Assembly (NCBI RefSeq): GCF_016642265.1
Contig: NZ_MRXX01000001.1
Coordinates: 234,688-296,588, forward strand
Reading direction: 5' to 3'
DNA from: Streptococcus lactarius
GTDB taxonomy: Bacteria; Bacillota; Bacilli; Lactobacillales; Streptococcaceae
Length of the DNA: 61,901 nucleotides
Positions 9,017-19,612 of this stretch are shown piece by piece. The notes beneath the pieces are model-generated. The model searched no databases, was not told where the DNA came from, and saw only the letters and a list, made by a program, of their open reading frames with translations. Position 1 is the first letter of the stretch. Every line of letters starts with the position of its first letter. Both the position numbers and the translations under genes were made by a program.

Positions 9017-10207
9017 TTGGACAAACCAAACAGTAACTTAAAACTGGCCGAACGTGGTGCTATCGTTAGTATTATTGCCTATTTATTGCTATCTTGTGCT
9101 AAATTAGCGACCGGTCATTTACTCCACTCATCCAGTCTGGTAGCAGATGGTTTTAACAACTTATCCGATATTATTAGCAACGTTGCCCTGCTCATCGGGA
9201 TTCGTCTCGCCCGCCAACCAGCTGATCGCGACCACAAATTTGGCCATTGGAAAATTGAAGATTTGGCCAGCTTGGTAACTTCGATCATCATGTTTTATGT
9301 TGGTTTTGACGTCCTAAGAGATACCCTCCAAAAGATTTTCAATAATGAATCTGTCAGTATCGATCCACTTGGAGCAACCGTTGGAGTCCTTTCGGCCATG
9401 GTCATGCTCGGCGTCTACGTTTACAATCTACGCCTAGCAAAACGAGCCAAATCAAAAGCCTTAAAAGCAGCCGCAAAAGACAATCTTTCAGACGTCGTTA
9501 CCTCTCTTGGAACATCGATCGCGATTGCTGCTAGTGCTTTTAACTATCCCATTGTCGATAAGATCGCAGCTATCATCATTACCTTCTTTATCCTCAAAAC
9601 AGCCTACGATATCTTTATGGAATCTTCCTTTAGTCTTTCAGACGGCTTTGATGATAGCCTATTGGAAGATTATGAAAAAGCCATTCTCAAATTACCAAAA
9701 ATCGCCCGCGTCAAATACCAACGCGGACGGACCTATGGAAGCAATATCTATCTGGACGTTGTCTTGGAAATGAATCCCGATCTTTCAGTTTATGAAAGTC
9801 ATGCGATCACTGAAGAAGTCGAGGATCTCCTAAAAGAAGAATTTGGCGTCTTTGACATTGACGTCCATGTAGAACCAAGCTCGATTCCTGAGGATGAGCT
9901 GATCGAAAACGTTGAAAAGAAACTCTTGACCTACGAAAAACGCCTCTATGCCAAGCAAGAGTTCGATACTCTTCTAGCGGATAATTATACCTTGATTGAC
10001 GATAGCGGTCACGAACACCACAAAGAAGAATTGATCGAAGCCATCGCAAGCGACCAAGTTCACTTTCAATACTTTGAACTGGAGTCCATCAGCCAAAAAA
10101 CCAAACTTATCCGCTATGAACTCGACGGCCAAATCCATACCAGTCTCTGGCGTCGCCACGAAACGTGGCAAAAGATTTTCCATCAAATTACTAATAAAAC
10201 CAACTAA
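9017..10207 (+). CDS. mntE: CDF-family cation exporter, MntE type
   Basis: Membrane protein of 396 aa that exports a divalent metal, Mn(II) in the pneumococcal MntE it resembles. The N-terminal membrane domain has helices near residues 15-35, 80-100 and 115-130 and carries the metal-site stretch LVADGFNNLSD. A ferredoxin-like cytosolic dimer domain follows, with RTYGSNIYLDVV and DIDVHVEP. The C-terminal extension ends WRRHETWQKIFH. The start is a TTG at 9017 after AGGAGGG. Metal choice is inferred from family likeness. Confidence 0.85.
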   Translation: MDKPNSNLKLAERGAIVSIIAYLLLSCAKLATGHLLHSSSLVADGFNNLSDIISNVALLIGIRLARQPADRDHKFGHWKIEDLASLVTSIIMFYVGFDVLRDTLQKIFNNESVSIDPLGATVGVLSAMVMLGVYVYNLRLAKRAKSKALKAAAKDNLSDVVTSLGTSIAIAASAFNYPIVDKIAAIIITFFILKTAYDIFMESSFSLSDGFDDSLLEDYEKAILKLPKIARVKYQRGRTYGSNIYLDVVLEMNPDLSVYESHAITEEVEDLLKEEFGVFDIDVHVEPSSIPEDELIENVEKKLLTYEKRLYAKQEFDTLLADNYTLIDDSGHEHHKEELIEAIASDQVHFQYFELESISQKTKLIRYELDGQIHTSLWRRHETWQKIFHQITNKTN

Positions 10208-10236
10208 AAAGCTAGGAAGTATTCCCTAGCTTTTTT
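10206..10236. terminator. Two-way terminator between mntE and the ABC operon
   Basis: AAAAAGCTAGG pairs with CCTAGCTTTTTT. It ends mntE rightwards and the substrate-binding gene leftwards. Confidence 0.88.
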
Positions 10237-11062
10237 ACTTGATATCGTCTGTTGCTACATCCGTTCCAAACCACTTCTTAGAGATCTTTTGGAACTGGCC
10301 GTTTTGATAGAGTTTTACGAAAGCTTCATCAATTTTTTTCTTCAATGTTTTATCCGCCTTACGCACTCCTACTGCGAAGGATTCTAATTCAAAACCAATC
10401 GGAAAAACATTGTAGTCTTTCAAAATGCCTTCTGTTTCTAGGTAATAATTCGCATAAACTCGATCGATCAAGAGTCCATCAATCCGATCATTTTGAAGAT
10501 CAATCAATGCCTCGTTAAAACTCTGGTATTGGGTAGCTTTCTGATTTTTGACTCTATTTTTTAAGATTTTAGGATTGGCTTCAAAATCCATATAACCAGA
10601 AGACCCAGTCTGAGCTCCCAAACGTTTATCTGTCATTCCTTCGACTGATTGGATCCCAGATGCTTTCTTGGTCACCAAGACCTGTTCATTTTTCATATAG
10701 GGCTTTGTAAAAGCAACACTTTCCCGACGTTCATCTGTTGCTGAATAGCCATTCCAGATAGCATCAATGGTCCCATTTTTTAATTCCGTCTCCTTCATGT
10801 CCCAATCAATGGGTTGCCAGTTGACACGAATCCCATAGGACTCAAAGACTTGATTAGCCAAATCAATATCAAACCCCGCATAGGTTCCATCTTTCTGCTC
10901 AAATCCCATGGGAACAAAGGTATTATCAAAACCAATCGTGATGGACTGCTCCTTTTGGTATTTTTGCCAGTTGTCTACTTTCGGATCGCTCACGGTCTGA
11001 CCACAAGCCGTCAGAAGGACGAGACTAAGGACACCTAGCAGCCATGGTATTACTCGTTTCAT
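10235..11062 (-). CDS. Amino-acid ABC transporter substrate-binding lipoprotein
   Basis: 275-aa extracellular solute-binding protein of the polar amino-acid family. An N-terminal signal ends in lipobox LLTAC. The type-II binding fold shows GFDNTFVPMGF, YAGFDIDLA and a C-terminal WFGTD. The ATG at 11062 follows AGGAGG by 5 nt; the GTG at 11068 would overlap that site. It is the last gene of a permease-ATPase-binding protein operon. Ligand not determined. Confidence 0.92.
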   Translation of the reverse strand: MKRVIPWLLGVLSLVLLTACGQTVSDPKVDNWQKYQKEQSITIGFDNTFVPMGFEQKDGTYAGFDIDLANQVFESYGIRVNWQPIDWDMKETELKNGTIDAIWNGYSATDERRESVAFTKPYMKNEQVLVTKKASGIQSVEGMTDKRLGAQTGSSGYMDFEANPKILKNRVKNQKATQYQSFNEALIDLQNDRIDGLLIDRVYANYYLETEGILKDYNVFPIGFELESFAVGVRKADKTLKKKIDEAFVKLYQNGQFQKISKKWFGTDVATDDIK

Positions 11063-11071
11063 AGGCACCTC

Positions 11072-11701
11072 CTATTTTGGCTCAACCTTGATCAGTATAT
11101 CCGCAATAGCCTCTGCAAATGGGATATCGTGGGTGACAACAATCTGGGTCATGCCTAGTTCACGGTTTTGTAAGATAAGCTTTTCAACTTCCAATCGCAA
11201 TGCAGGATCTAATGCTGAAGTTGGTTCATCATAGCCAATAATTTCAGGATCAATCATCATGGCACGTGCCAAAGCCACCCGTTGCTTTTGACCGCCTGAT
11301 AAAGAGAATGGATAAGCATCCGCATGGTTTTCAAGCCCCAAGCGCTCCAGCAAGCTCAGCGCTTTTTTACTGGCTTCTGCCTTACTCACATTCATAGTCT
11401 TGATAGGAGACAAGATCAGGTTTTCCATAACCGATAAATGTGGAAATAATTGAAAGTCCTGGAAGACAAAACCGAGAAGATTTCGTTTTTCTAGGGCATC
11501 TAGAGGCAAGTTTTCACCGTTATAAATAATTTGACCAGAATCAATTGTTTCAAGACCTGCTAGCATACGAAGCAAGGTCGTCTTCCCACCGCCAGAAGGA
11601 CCAACAATGGCGACAATCTGTTTTTCAGGAACGAGAAGATTAAAATCTGATAAGATCTGCTTATCTCCAAAACGTTTCGAAATCTGTTTTAATTCTAACA
11701 T
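11072..11701 (-). CDS. Amino-acid ABC transporter ATPase
   Basis: 209-aa cytosolic ATPase. Walker A is GPSGGGKT, the Q-loop is FVFQDFQLFPH, the signature is LSGGQKQR, Walker B is IIGYDEP, and the H-loop is VVTHD. Slightly shorter than the usual 240 aa. It lies between the permease and binding-protein genes with gaps of 12 and 9 nt. Confidence 0.93.
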   Translation of the reverse strand: MLELKQISKRFGDKQILSDFNLLVPEKQIVAIVGPSGGGKTTLLRMLAGLETIDSGQIIYNGENLPLDALEKRNLLGFVFQDFQLFPHLSVMENLILSPIKTMNVSKAEASKKALSLLERLGLENHADAYPFSLSGGQKQRVALARAMMIDPEIIGYDEPTSALDPALRLEVEKLILQNRELGMTQIVVTHDIPFAEAIADILIKVEPK

Positions 11702-11713
11702 GGCCTTCTCCTC

Positions 11714-12355
11714 CTATTTGTAGTATGAAAATTTCTTTTCAACACGCTTAGCAATCACCGTTACAATCCCAATGAGAATCAAATAAATGGCGCCCGCCAA
11801 AAACATAGGTGCTAGACTGGCATCCCGATTGGCGGCTGTCCGACTCGCTAAGATCAAATCACTGATTCCCAATGCATAGACCAAGGATGTATCTTTGACC
11901 AAGGACATCACTTCGTTAAAGACACTTGGAAGGACGATCTTGACTACTTGAGGCAAAATGATATACTGAATCGTTTGCCAGGAGCTTAGTTTTAAGACCT
12001 TAGCCGCCTCATACTGGCCATTTGGAATGGCAACGATCCCTCCACGAAAGATCTCGGCAAAATAAGCTGCATAATTCAGCGTAAAAGCTATAATCGCTGC
12101 AGGAAGACGATCAATTCGAATCCCGATACTCGGTAGGACATAATAAATAAAAATTAATTGAAGTAAGAGGGGAGTCCCTCGCATGATCCAAATATAGATG
12201 GTTAAGAGCCCATGCAGGATCTTCGAACGTAATTGAAGTAGAAAAGCAACAACAATCCCCAATGGAATAGATAAGATCAATACAAAAGCAAATACTTGTA
12301 AGGTCAGACTGGCACCCTTTAACAAACTTGGTAAAATTTCCAAAGCATACTGCAT
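11714..12355 (-). CDS. Amino-acid ABC transporter permease
   Basis: 213-aa inner-membrane permease of the HisM/GlnP family, with five or so hydrophobic helices. The EAA loop reads PNGQYEAAKVLKLS, and AEIFRGGIVAIP precedes it. First gene of the operon. Upstream, GGTATGATAT may be its -10. Confidence 0.92.
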   Translation of the reverse strand: MQYALEILPSLLKGASLTLQVFAFVLILSIPLGIVVAFLLQLRSKILHGLLTIYIWIMRGTPLLLQLIFIYYVLPSIGIRIDRLPAAIIAFTLNYAAYFAEIFRGGIVAIPNGQYEAAKVLKLSSWQTIQYIILPQVVKIVLPSVFNEVMSLVKDTSLVYALGISDLILASRTAANRDASLAPMFLAGAIYLILIGIVTVIAKRVEKKFSYYK

Positions 12356-12436
12356 AGCATTCTCCCCCTTAAAAAATAATTAAAAAATATCATACCATAA
12401 CTATTCAAAAAATACTAGATAAATTTAAAAACTATT

Positions 12437-12461
12437 AAAAAAAATAGCCTTTGCGGCTATT
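12437..12461 (-). terminator. Terminator after signal-peptidase-like gene
   Basis: AATAGCC pairs with GGCTATT, then eight Ts on the minus strand. The stem overlaps the stop codon. Confidence 0.85.
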
Positions 12462-13017
12462 CTTCTACTTTAATAAATCCAAATTTGTTAAGAGGATAGA
12501 GACGAAGGTTTACAACTCCTTCAATTTGATTTTTGTGGATGTAACCAAATTCACGACTATCTTCCGTATCACTACGGTTATCATTTAAGACTAAATAGGT
12601 GTTGGATGGCACACGGCCAGCCTTGGTTCCCTTTAATTCTGATAAGAAGAAATCATCCGTATAATAGCCATTACTAGTCGGGGCCGCTAAATGCTTGTTG
12701 AGCATTTTATTCAGGTAAACTTCTGGTGTCGCTTTTCCGTTCAAATACAGGACATCGTCCACATAACTGACTTCATCCTTGCCGATCGCAATCACCCGAC
12801 CAAGGTATTTTTTTCCCCCCACCTTGTATAAGACCAAGTCACTGCGATCAATATGGGCATTGCTGGTTGCTACGACAAGATCCCCTTTTTTGACAGAGGC
12901 ATTGGCCATCTTTTCATTGATATGAAAAGGATGAAATACAAACAAACGCAACAATACCAGTACCAAAACCAGTAACCCCGCAATGATAACATTTCTAATT
13001 AAATCTCTCCTTGGCAT
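12457..13017 (-). CDS. Signal peptidase I-like protein lacking the catalytic dyad
   Basis: 186 aa with one N-terminal membrane helix (residues 10-28) and an S26-type external domain. The fold is recognisable by KKGDLVV, DRSDLV, GRVIAI, LYLNG and LNDNRSDTEDSREFG. Aligned without gaps to a canonical streptococcal LepB, the serine of the S-M-x-P motif falls on Met37 and the lysine of KRVIG falls on Gly73, so both halves of the Ser-Lys dyad are missing. A comparable loss is known in SipA of streptococcal pilus islands, which acts as an assembly factor. No pilin genes lie nearby; it is followed by the ABC operon and preceded by pyk. Confidence 0.82.
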   Translation of the reverse strand: MPRRDLIRNVIIAGLLVLVLVLLRLFVFHPFHINEKMANASVKKGDLVVATSNAHIDRSDLVLYKVGGKKYLGRVIAIGKDEVSYVDDVLYLNGKATPEVYLNKMLNKHLAAPTSNGYYTDDFFLSELKGTKAGRVPSNTYLVLNDNRSDTEDSREFGYIHKNQIEGVVNLRLYPLNKFGFIKVEE

Positions 13018-13119
13018 ATCCGTCTCCCTTCCTTTTGATTTATTATACCATGTTTTTGATCTTTAAAAAAGAGAAAGTAAATATTAGTGAGAATTTTGAT
13101 CAAGCCTTTTTCCAACTAA

Positions 13120-13159
13120 AAAACCTCGCTTGCGATCTAGTGATCGCAAACAAGGTTTT
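13120..13159 (-). terminator. Terminator after pyk
   Basis: On the minus strand, AAAACCTTGTTTGCGATC pairs with GATCGCAAGCGAGGTTTT and runs into Ts, 18 nt past the pyk stop. Confidence 0.9.
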
Positions 13160-13176
13160 GAAATTTCTGTATTAGA

Positions 13177-14682
13177 TTAGCGAACTGTACGGATACGCAT
13201 TGTGTTTGTACGAACAGCTTCTCCAACTGGTACACCAGCAACGATAACGATATCATCACCAGATTTAACAAGACCAGCTTCAACTGCTTTACGTTCAGCA
13301 ATATCGAACATATCATCAGTTGATGAAGGAGCTTGTGTCAACATTGGGATAACACCCCAGTTCAACATCAATCCACGTTCAGTCAATTCATCAAATGTCA
13401 ATGCCAAGATATCAGCATCTGGACGGTATTTAGAGATCAAACGTGCAGTGTGACCTGTCTTAGTCAATGTAACAACCAATTTGATGTCCATTGAGCTTGT
13501 AGCATCTTTAACTGCTGATGCCATAACTTCTGTCTTAGAATGACGTTCAAAGGCAGCTGGATTCAAACGACCATATTCTTTCAAAAGAGTTTGAGCGTTC
13601 ATATCGATTTTCGCCATAGTTGCTACAGATTCAATTGGGTATTTACCATTTGCAGATTCACCTGAAAGCATTGTAGCATCCGTACCATCGATAACAGCGT
13701 TGAAGACGTCAGATACTTCAGAACGAGTTGCACGTGGTTTTTCAGTCATTGTTTCAAGCATGTTTGTTGCAGTGATAACAACTTTACCAGCAGCGTTTAC
13801 TTTAGAAGTGATCATCTTTTGATAAACTGGAACCATTTCGAATGGTACTTCAATACCCATGTCACCACGAGCGATCATGATACCATCAGTTACTTCAATG
13901 ATTTCATCCAAGTTTTCGATACCTTGTTGGTTTTCGATCTTCGCAAACAATTGAACGTGGCTATTACCAGTTTCTTCACAGATTGCACGAACTTCTTGAA
14001 CGTCTTTTGCAGTACGTACAAATGAGATAGCGATGAAGTTGATTCCTTGTTTCAAACCGAAACGAATATCATCGTTATCGCGATCAGCAAGAGCTGGGAA
14101 AGGAATCTTTGTATTAGGAATGTTTACACCTTTTTGTTTTGCGATGATACCATCGTTTTCAACTTTAACAACAAATTCACGTTTAGCAGCATCTTTTTCG
14201 ATAACACGAAGACCCAATTTACCATCGTCCACCAATACTTGGTGACCAACTTCAACATCATCAAAGATGTCAAGAGCTCCAGCAACGTTCAAAGCGATAA
14301 CGTCACGAGTTGATTTAATTCCTTGTTTTGTCGCAACACGAAGAGTTTCACCAGTTTTGTATGAATATTCTTTTGCTTCACCTTCGAACAATTCAGTACG
14401 AATTTCAGGACCTTTTGTATCAAGAAGGTAACCAACTTTTTTACCAGCGATTTCTTCTGCACGTTTAACAGTTGCCATACGTTCACCTTGTTCAGCATGG
14501 TCACCATGTGAGAAGTTGAAACGGAAAACATTAGCACCAGCTTCGATCAATTTAGCAATATTTTGCGCTGAAGCTTCAACGTCAAGTTTTTCGCCCCAGT
14601 ATCCATCTTCGCCAAATTTCTTACCACCACGGATTTCGACCGCAGGACCTAAAGTTGCAACGATTTTAACACGTTTGTTCAT
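13177..14682 (-). CDS. pyk: Pyruvate kinase
   Basis: Last step of glycolysis: phosphoenolpyruvate plus ADP to pyruvate plus ATP. 501 aa as in other streptococci. It shows ATLGPAVE, FRFNFSHGDH, DTKGPEIRTE, the signature FAKIENQQGIENLDEI, MIARGDMGIEVP, and TATNMLETM. It lies 65 nt downstream of pfkA, the usual streptococcal pfkA-pyk operon. The codon choice is very biased, as expected for an abundant protein. Confidence 0.97.
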   Translation of the reverse strand: MNKRVKIVATLGPAVEIRGGKKFGEDGYWGEKLDVEASAQNIAKLIEAGANVFRFNFSHGDHAEQGERMATVKRAEEIAGKKVGYLLDTKGPEIRTELFEGEAKEYSYKTGETLRVATKQGIKSTRDVIALNVAGALDIFDDVEVGHQVLVDDGKLGLRVIEKDAAKREFVVKVENDGIIAKQKGVNIPNTKIPFPALADRDNDDIRFGLKQGINFIAISFVRTAKDVQEVRAICEETGNSHVQLFAKIENQQGIENLDEIIEVTDGIMIARGDMGIEVPFEMVPVYQKMITSKVNAAGKVVITATNMLETMTEKPRATRSEVSDVFNAVIDGTDATMLSGESANGKYPIESVATMAKIDMNAQTLLKEYGRLNPAAFERHSKTEVMASAVKDATSSMDIKLVVTLTKTGHTARLISKYRPDADILALTFDELTERGLMLNWGVIPMLTQAPSSTDDMFDIAERKAVEAGLVKSGDDIVIVAGVPVGEAVRTNTMRIRTVR

Positions 14683-14747
14683 GATATACGACTCCTTTTT
14701 TATATATCTGTCTTTTTAAGACATGTTAACGAATTTAAGTAATGAAA

Positions 14748-15785
<1,038 letters not shown>

Positions 15786-15799
15786 TTACATTCTACGTA

Positions 15800-15805
15800 A
15801 TTATA
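15800..15805 (-). promoter_or_regulatory. -10 box of pfkA-pyk
   Basis: TATAAT preceded by GTGT on the minus strand, about 40 nt before pfkA. The -35 is weak. Confidence 0.6.
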
Positions 15806-15844
15806 ACACAAATGGGACTAAATATCTCGTATTTTCCATAGTTT

Positions 15845-18800
15845 TTATCGATAAATCGTTTTCATAACCAGATTCTTGAGTTCTGCTTCTAACTCTTTGT
15901 TTTTTTGAACTGGATACCCTTTCAGTTGCAAGGTTTTCTTTTCATCTTCATAGCGCATCACAACTGGGTAAGGACCAGGATATTTTTTCAAAATCGAAAG
16001 AATGGCCTGATCCTGACTGTGGTCAGCCAATTGAATCCAGAATTTCTCATTGGTCGCTAATTGCGCTTCTGATAGAACCATTTGCAAGTGACCCTCTCGT
16101 TCTTGGATTTTCCCAGACAAGTAATAAAAGCCACTTTCTTTGATCAAAGAAGAAAATCGATTGTAGGTTTCTGGGAAAAGGGTCACATCCAATTTTTTCT
16201 TGGTATCACTGACTTGTAGGAAAGCCATGAGATCCCCTGCCTTCGTCCGAATCGTTCGGATGGATTGAACTTCCACCAAAATCCGAGCTTGTTGGCCTTG
16301 CTCCAGTTGCGAGATAGGCTGGATCTCAAAAGGACTCATTTGCGCAATAGTGGCTAAGGGATGAGGACTTAATCCAACCCCGATAAGAGCTTGCTCTTTC
16401 TCATATTTTTCAGCTTGGCTAAAGTCTTCTGTCTCCGTCCAAGAGTAATTGGAATCCCCGAACAGACTACCCAATTCATCCGCAAAGACCAACAAATTCG
16501 GTAAATTTTGAAGGACTTTGCGTCGGTTTTTCTCAAAACTATCAAATAAGCCAAGCTCGACCAAAGGAGTTAATAAAGGCAATTTGTGATACTGATTTGG
16601 AAGTCGTAAAATGAAATCTTCGACACTTTCAAAAGGACGATTGTCGATGATCCAATAGGCAAACTCTCTCGGAAATCCCTTGATATTTTTCATGCCTAAG
16701 TAGATTTTTCTATCTTGAAACTTATCCCTGTATGGAATGGTATTAATCGATAAGGAAGCTACTTTAAAGTCAAACTGGAGCGCATCTGTCAGATAGTCAC
16801 TGCTCGAACAATTGAGCATAACATCGAAGAAAACGTCTGGATAATGAACCTTGAAATAAGCCATTTGAAAAGCTAAGGCAGAGTAGGCATAGGCATGGGA
16901 CCGGTTAAAACCATAGCCGGCAAATTTTTCCATGATGGCAAAGACTTCTTGAGCTTTTTCTTTGGTATGACCGAGTTTTTGAGCCCCTGCGATGAAATCA
17001 TCTTCCATCCTGTGCATTTCTGCAGCATTTTTTTTGCCCATGGCGCGCCGTAAGATATCGGCTTTCCCAAGGCTAAATCCTGCAAAGCGCTGAGCCACCT
17101 GCATCACTTGCTCTTGGTAAAGCATAATCCCATAGGTAGGCTCTAAGATATCTGCGATAGAGGCATCTAAAATTTCCACCTTCTCTTGGCCATGTTTTCG
17201 TTTTACAAAATTGTCAATGTAATCACTAGCTCCTGGACGATTGAGAGAGGTGGTCGCTACCACTTCTTCAAAATGATTGGGTTTCACACGCCTCAAAAGA
17301 CGAATGGCCCCAGCCTGTTCAAATTGGAAAATCCCCTTGGTATCCCCAGCCGCAAACAAGGCCAGCGTTGCTGGATCCTCTAAATCAATGGCTTCTATTC
17401 GTATATCTTCTTGATACTTTTCATAGACTGCTTCCTTCATTTTTTGAACAAAGGTTAAATTGCGCAAGCCTAAAAAGTCCATTTTCAACAGACCATTGGC
17501 CTCTACTGCATGGGCATCATACTGGGTAATGAACATGTCCTCTCCATACTTGAGAGGAATATGATCGGTCAAATCTTGGTCACTCATCACGACCCCAGCC
17601 GCGTGGATCGAAGTCTGTCTAGGTTGGCCCTCGATTCTTTTTGCAATCTCAAAGCCACGCTTAAATTCCGTTCGGCTACGGATTACTTGTCGAAAGGCCA
17701 GGTTCTTCTCATAAGCGGTCGTCAATGTATCTCTAAAACCAATACGCTTGGTAATAGAGGTCAGTTCGTACTCAGGAACTCCAAAGCGTTTAAAGACATC
17801 GCGAATGGCTTGCTTCGCGCCAAAGGTTGAAAAGGTTACAATCTGAGCCGCATGGTAACTCCCATAACGGTCTCTCACATAGCGGATAAATTCTGGACGA
17901 TAGATATCAGGAATATCAATATCAATATCCGGCATGGTATAGCGCTCCACATTTAAAAAGCGCTCAAAGAGGAGGTTCTTCTCCACAGGGTCAATCCCTG
18001 TAATCCCTAGGGAATAGGCAACTAGTGAGCCTACAGCAGATCCACGTCCCATTCCCATGTAATAGCCTTGAGAGCGTCCGAAACGAAGGAGGTCCCAGAC
18101 AATCAAGAAATAATCATCAAAGCCCATTTGGTGAATAATCTCTAACTCCTGCTCCAATCGTTCCTGGTAGATTGCACCTCTTAAGTTTTTCTGAACAAGA
18201 CCTGCTTGCGACAATTCTCTCAGTTCTTCTACTGCTGGTTTTTTATGGTTAAAACGAGGCAATTTTAACTGGGTATCAATTTGGTAATGAATACCTGCTA
18301 CTAACTGTTCTAGATTTTCTACCGCCTGAGGAAAGGCTACTTCAAAGACTTTTCTCAAATCTTGGGGACTTTTTAAGGCCAAGCTCGCATCCATCGAACC
18401 TGTTTCTGTTAAAGTTTGATTTTCCTTAATCGCAGCAAGCATCTGGAGAGCTTCCAGATCAGACCTTTCGAAATAACGTACCGTATGAAGAGGGAGAACG
18501 GGATGCGTAAATGAGGCTGCGGGTGTATCCGCAAAAACCCCAATATAGTAATCACAGGATAAAGGCAACTCCTCACTGGCATAAGGAGCCGGAACAATGA
18601 CTGCGACATGCTGCATCAAGTGCTTCACATCTTCCCAGCTGTTCTTTCCCATCATTTTACTCGTTGAAATCTTCATCAAGTTCTGATAGCCTTGGGTTGA
18701 CAAGGCCAACAAGCGAAAAGGAATGGTTTGATCCCCAAGCTCCAGCCCAATTTCCAGACCGATTAAGGGGTTGAGGTGAGCGGCCTCGCAAGCTTCGATA

Positions 18801-18946
18801 AACTCATAAGCACCATACAAATTGTCAACATCCATGATTCCCAAGGACTCATAGCCCATGCTTTTGGCTTTCTCGACATAATCTGTCAAGCTGACCACAC
18901 TTTCCATGAAGGTATAAACTGTTTTGGTATCTAGCTGTGCAATCAC
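15845..18946 (-). CDS. dnaE: DNA polymerase III alpha subunit DnaE
   Basis: Replicative polymerase of the DnaE class, used with PolC in Firmicutes. The N-terminal PHP domain comes first, then MGMGRGSAVGSLVAY, the catalytic PDIDIDIPD aspartates, and SIHAAGVVMS. The C-terminal part has a helix-hairpin-helix and an OB fold. I start at the GTG at 18946 (1033 aa), preceded by AAAGGAG; the upstream ATG at 18964 lies before that ribosome site. 1033 aa is the pneumococcal length. Confidence 0.95.
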   Translation of the reverse strand: MIAQLDTKTVYTFMESVVSLTDYVEKAKSMGYESLGIMDVDNLYGAYEFIEACEAAHLNPLIGLEIGLELGDQTIPFRLLALSTQGYQNLMKISTSKMMGKNSWEDVKHLMQHVAVIVPAPYASEELPLSCDYYIGVFADTPAASFTHPVLPLHTVRYFERSDLEALQMLAAIKENQTLTETGSMDASLALKSPQDLRKVFEVAFPQAVENLEQLVAGIHYQIDTQLKLPRFNHKKPAVEELRELSQAGLVQKNLRGAIYQERLEQELEIIHQMGFDDYFLIVWDLLRFGRSQGYYMGMGRGSAVGSLVAYSLGITGIDPVEKNLLFERFLNVERYTMPDIDIDIPDIYRPEFIRYVRDRYGSYHAAQIVTFSTFGAKQAIRDVFKRFGVPEYELTSITKRIGFRDTLTTAYEKNLAFRQVIRSRTEFKRGFEIAKRIEGQPRQTSIHAAGVVMSDQDLTDHIPLKYGEDMFITQYDAHAVEANGLLKMDFLGLRNLTFVQKMKEAVYEKYQEDIRIEAIDLEDPATLALFAAGDTKGIFQFEQAGAIRLLRRVKPNHFEEVVATTSLNRPGASDYIDNFVKRKHGQEKVEILDASIADILEPTYGIMLYQEQVMQVAQRFAGFSLGKADILRRAMGKKNAAEMHRMEDDFIAGAQKLGHTKEKAQEVFAIMEKFAGYGFNRSHAYAYSALAFQMAYFKVHYPDVFFDVMLNCSSSDYLTDALQFDFKVASLSINTIPYRDKFQDRKIYLGMKNIKGFPREFAYWIIDNRPFESVEDFILRLPNQYHKLPLLTPLVELGLFDSFEKNRRKVLQNLPNLLVFADELGSLFGDSNYSWTETEDFSQAEKYEKEQALIGVGLSPHPLATIAQMSPFEIQPISQLEQGQQARILVEVQSIRTIRTKAGDLMAFLQVSDTKKKLDVTLFPETYNRFSSLIKESGFYYLSGKIQEREGHLQMVLSEAQLATNEKFWIQLADHSQDQAILSILKKYPGPYPVVMRYEDEKKTLQLKGYPVQKNKELEAELKNLVMKTIYR

Positions 18947-19041
18947 TTTTTCTCCTTTCTGCATTGTCTATTTTGGTGACCCCTTTGGTCACTCCTTTTT
19001 GTACAAAAAAACACCACTGTTACACAATGATGTCTCAACAA

Positions 19042-19129
19042 CGGAAGACATGGGATTCGAACCCACGCACGCTTTTACACGCCTACCGCGTTTCCAACAC
19101 GGCCTCTTAAGCCTCTTGAGTAATCTTCC
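19042..19129 (-). tRNA. tRNA-Ser (anticodon GGA)
   Basis: 88 nt with the long variable arm of class II tRNAs. Acceptor GGAAGAT pairs with GTCTTCC. The anticodon loop TTGGAAA gives GGA, the T-arm is GGGTTCGAATCCC, and the discriminator is G. CCA is not encoded. The gene is intact and lies just outside attL, 6 nt from it. Confidence 0.95.
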
Positions 19130-19134
19130 AAAAT

Positions 19135-19154
19135 TATATATGGAGCCGGTGGGA
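19135..19154. other. attL core
   Basis: The 20-bp core TATATATGGAGCCGGTGGGA matches attR exactly. Its last 14 bases are the remnant of the ssrA 3' end. Next to it, on the phage side, GTTTCTAAA (19155-19163) is a near-inverted partner of TTTAGAAAG beside attR. TTTTTGGGTCTG at 19189-19200 recurs near 59639-59650 and may be an arm site. Confidence 0.93.
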
Positions 19155-19363
19155 GTTTCTAAAAGTCAATCAATTCGCTGTTTTTTGTTTTTTGGGTCTG
19201 TTTTAGGAACTGCTTCTAAACTTTCACTGCTTCACCATTTGTATTACTAGTTTAGCATAGCTTCCAAGAAAGTTCAAGTTTTCTTTTTTATCATAGATAC
19301 AAAAGAAAGTTATTTAATAGGAAAATAAATTTTATTTTTCTTTTAAAAAGTTAATCAAATTGC

Positions 19364-19392
19364 TTGACATTATACAACTTTAGTTATATAAT
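19364..19392 (+). promoter_or_regulatory. Consensus promoter of the attL-side small-gene operon
   Basis: TTGACA (19364-19369), a 17-nt spacer, TATAAT (19387-19392): a perfect housekeeping promoter. It reads away from attL, against the late genes. The leader holds AAGGTT...AACCTT, which could hide GGAGG. Confidence 0.9.
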
Positions 19393-19450
19393 AGATACAT
19401 AAGGTTAAGGAGGAAACCTTAGACAAGGAAACTAAAGAAAGGAAAAATAA

Positions 19451-19555
19451 ATGTTAAGGCGAAGAAAAAAGCCAATCAATGCTAAGACGAATAAGATAGT
19501 GGTAAAAATAAACTTGTTCATCATTAGTATTGAGTGGCACATCGAATTCGGATAG
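19451..19555 (+). CDS. Small basic hypothetical protein (34 aa)
   Basis: Begins MLRRRKKPINAK and continues into a hydrophobic middle (VVKINLFIISIEW). Preceded by AAAGAAAGGA at good spacing. No family recognised. First gene after the strong promoter. A basic N-terminus with a short apolar helix suggests membrane contact, by inference only. Confidence 0.6.
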   Translation: MLRRRKKPINAKTNKIVVKINLFIISIEWHIEFG

Positions 19556-19587
19556 TGATCACTCACTATCCGCCCCCTAGTGGGGCT
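19549..19587 (+). terminator. Double hairpin between small genes
   Basis: CGGATAGTGA pairs with TCACTATCCG, and GCCCC with GGGGC across CTAGT. The following T-run is short. It may stop part of the transcription before the next two genes. Confidence 0.6.
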
Positions 19588-19612
19588 TGCTTTAATTATA
19601 ACAGGTATCTAT

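Noticed and set aside
19042..19154. tRNA-Ser as the phage attachment target
   Set aside because: The duplicated 20-bp core lies outside the tRNA, next to its 5' end, and matches the ssrA 3' end; the tRNA itself is not duplicated.
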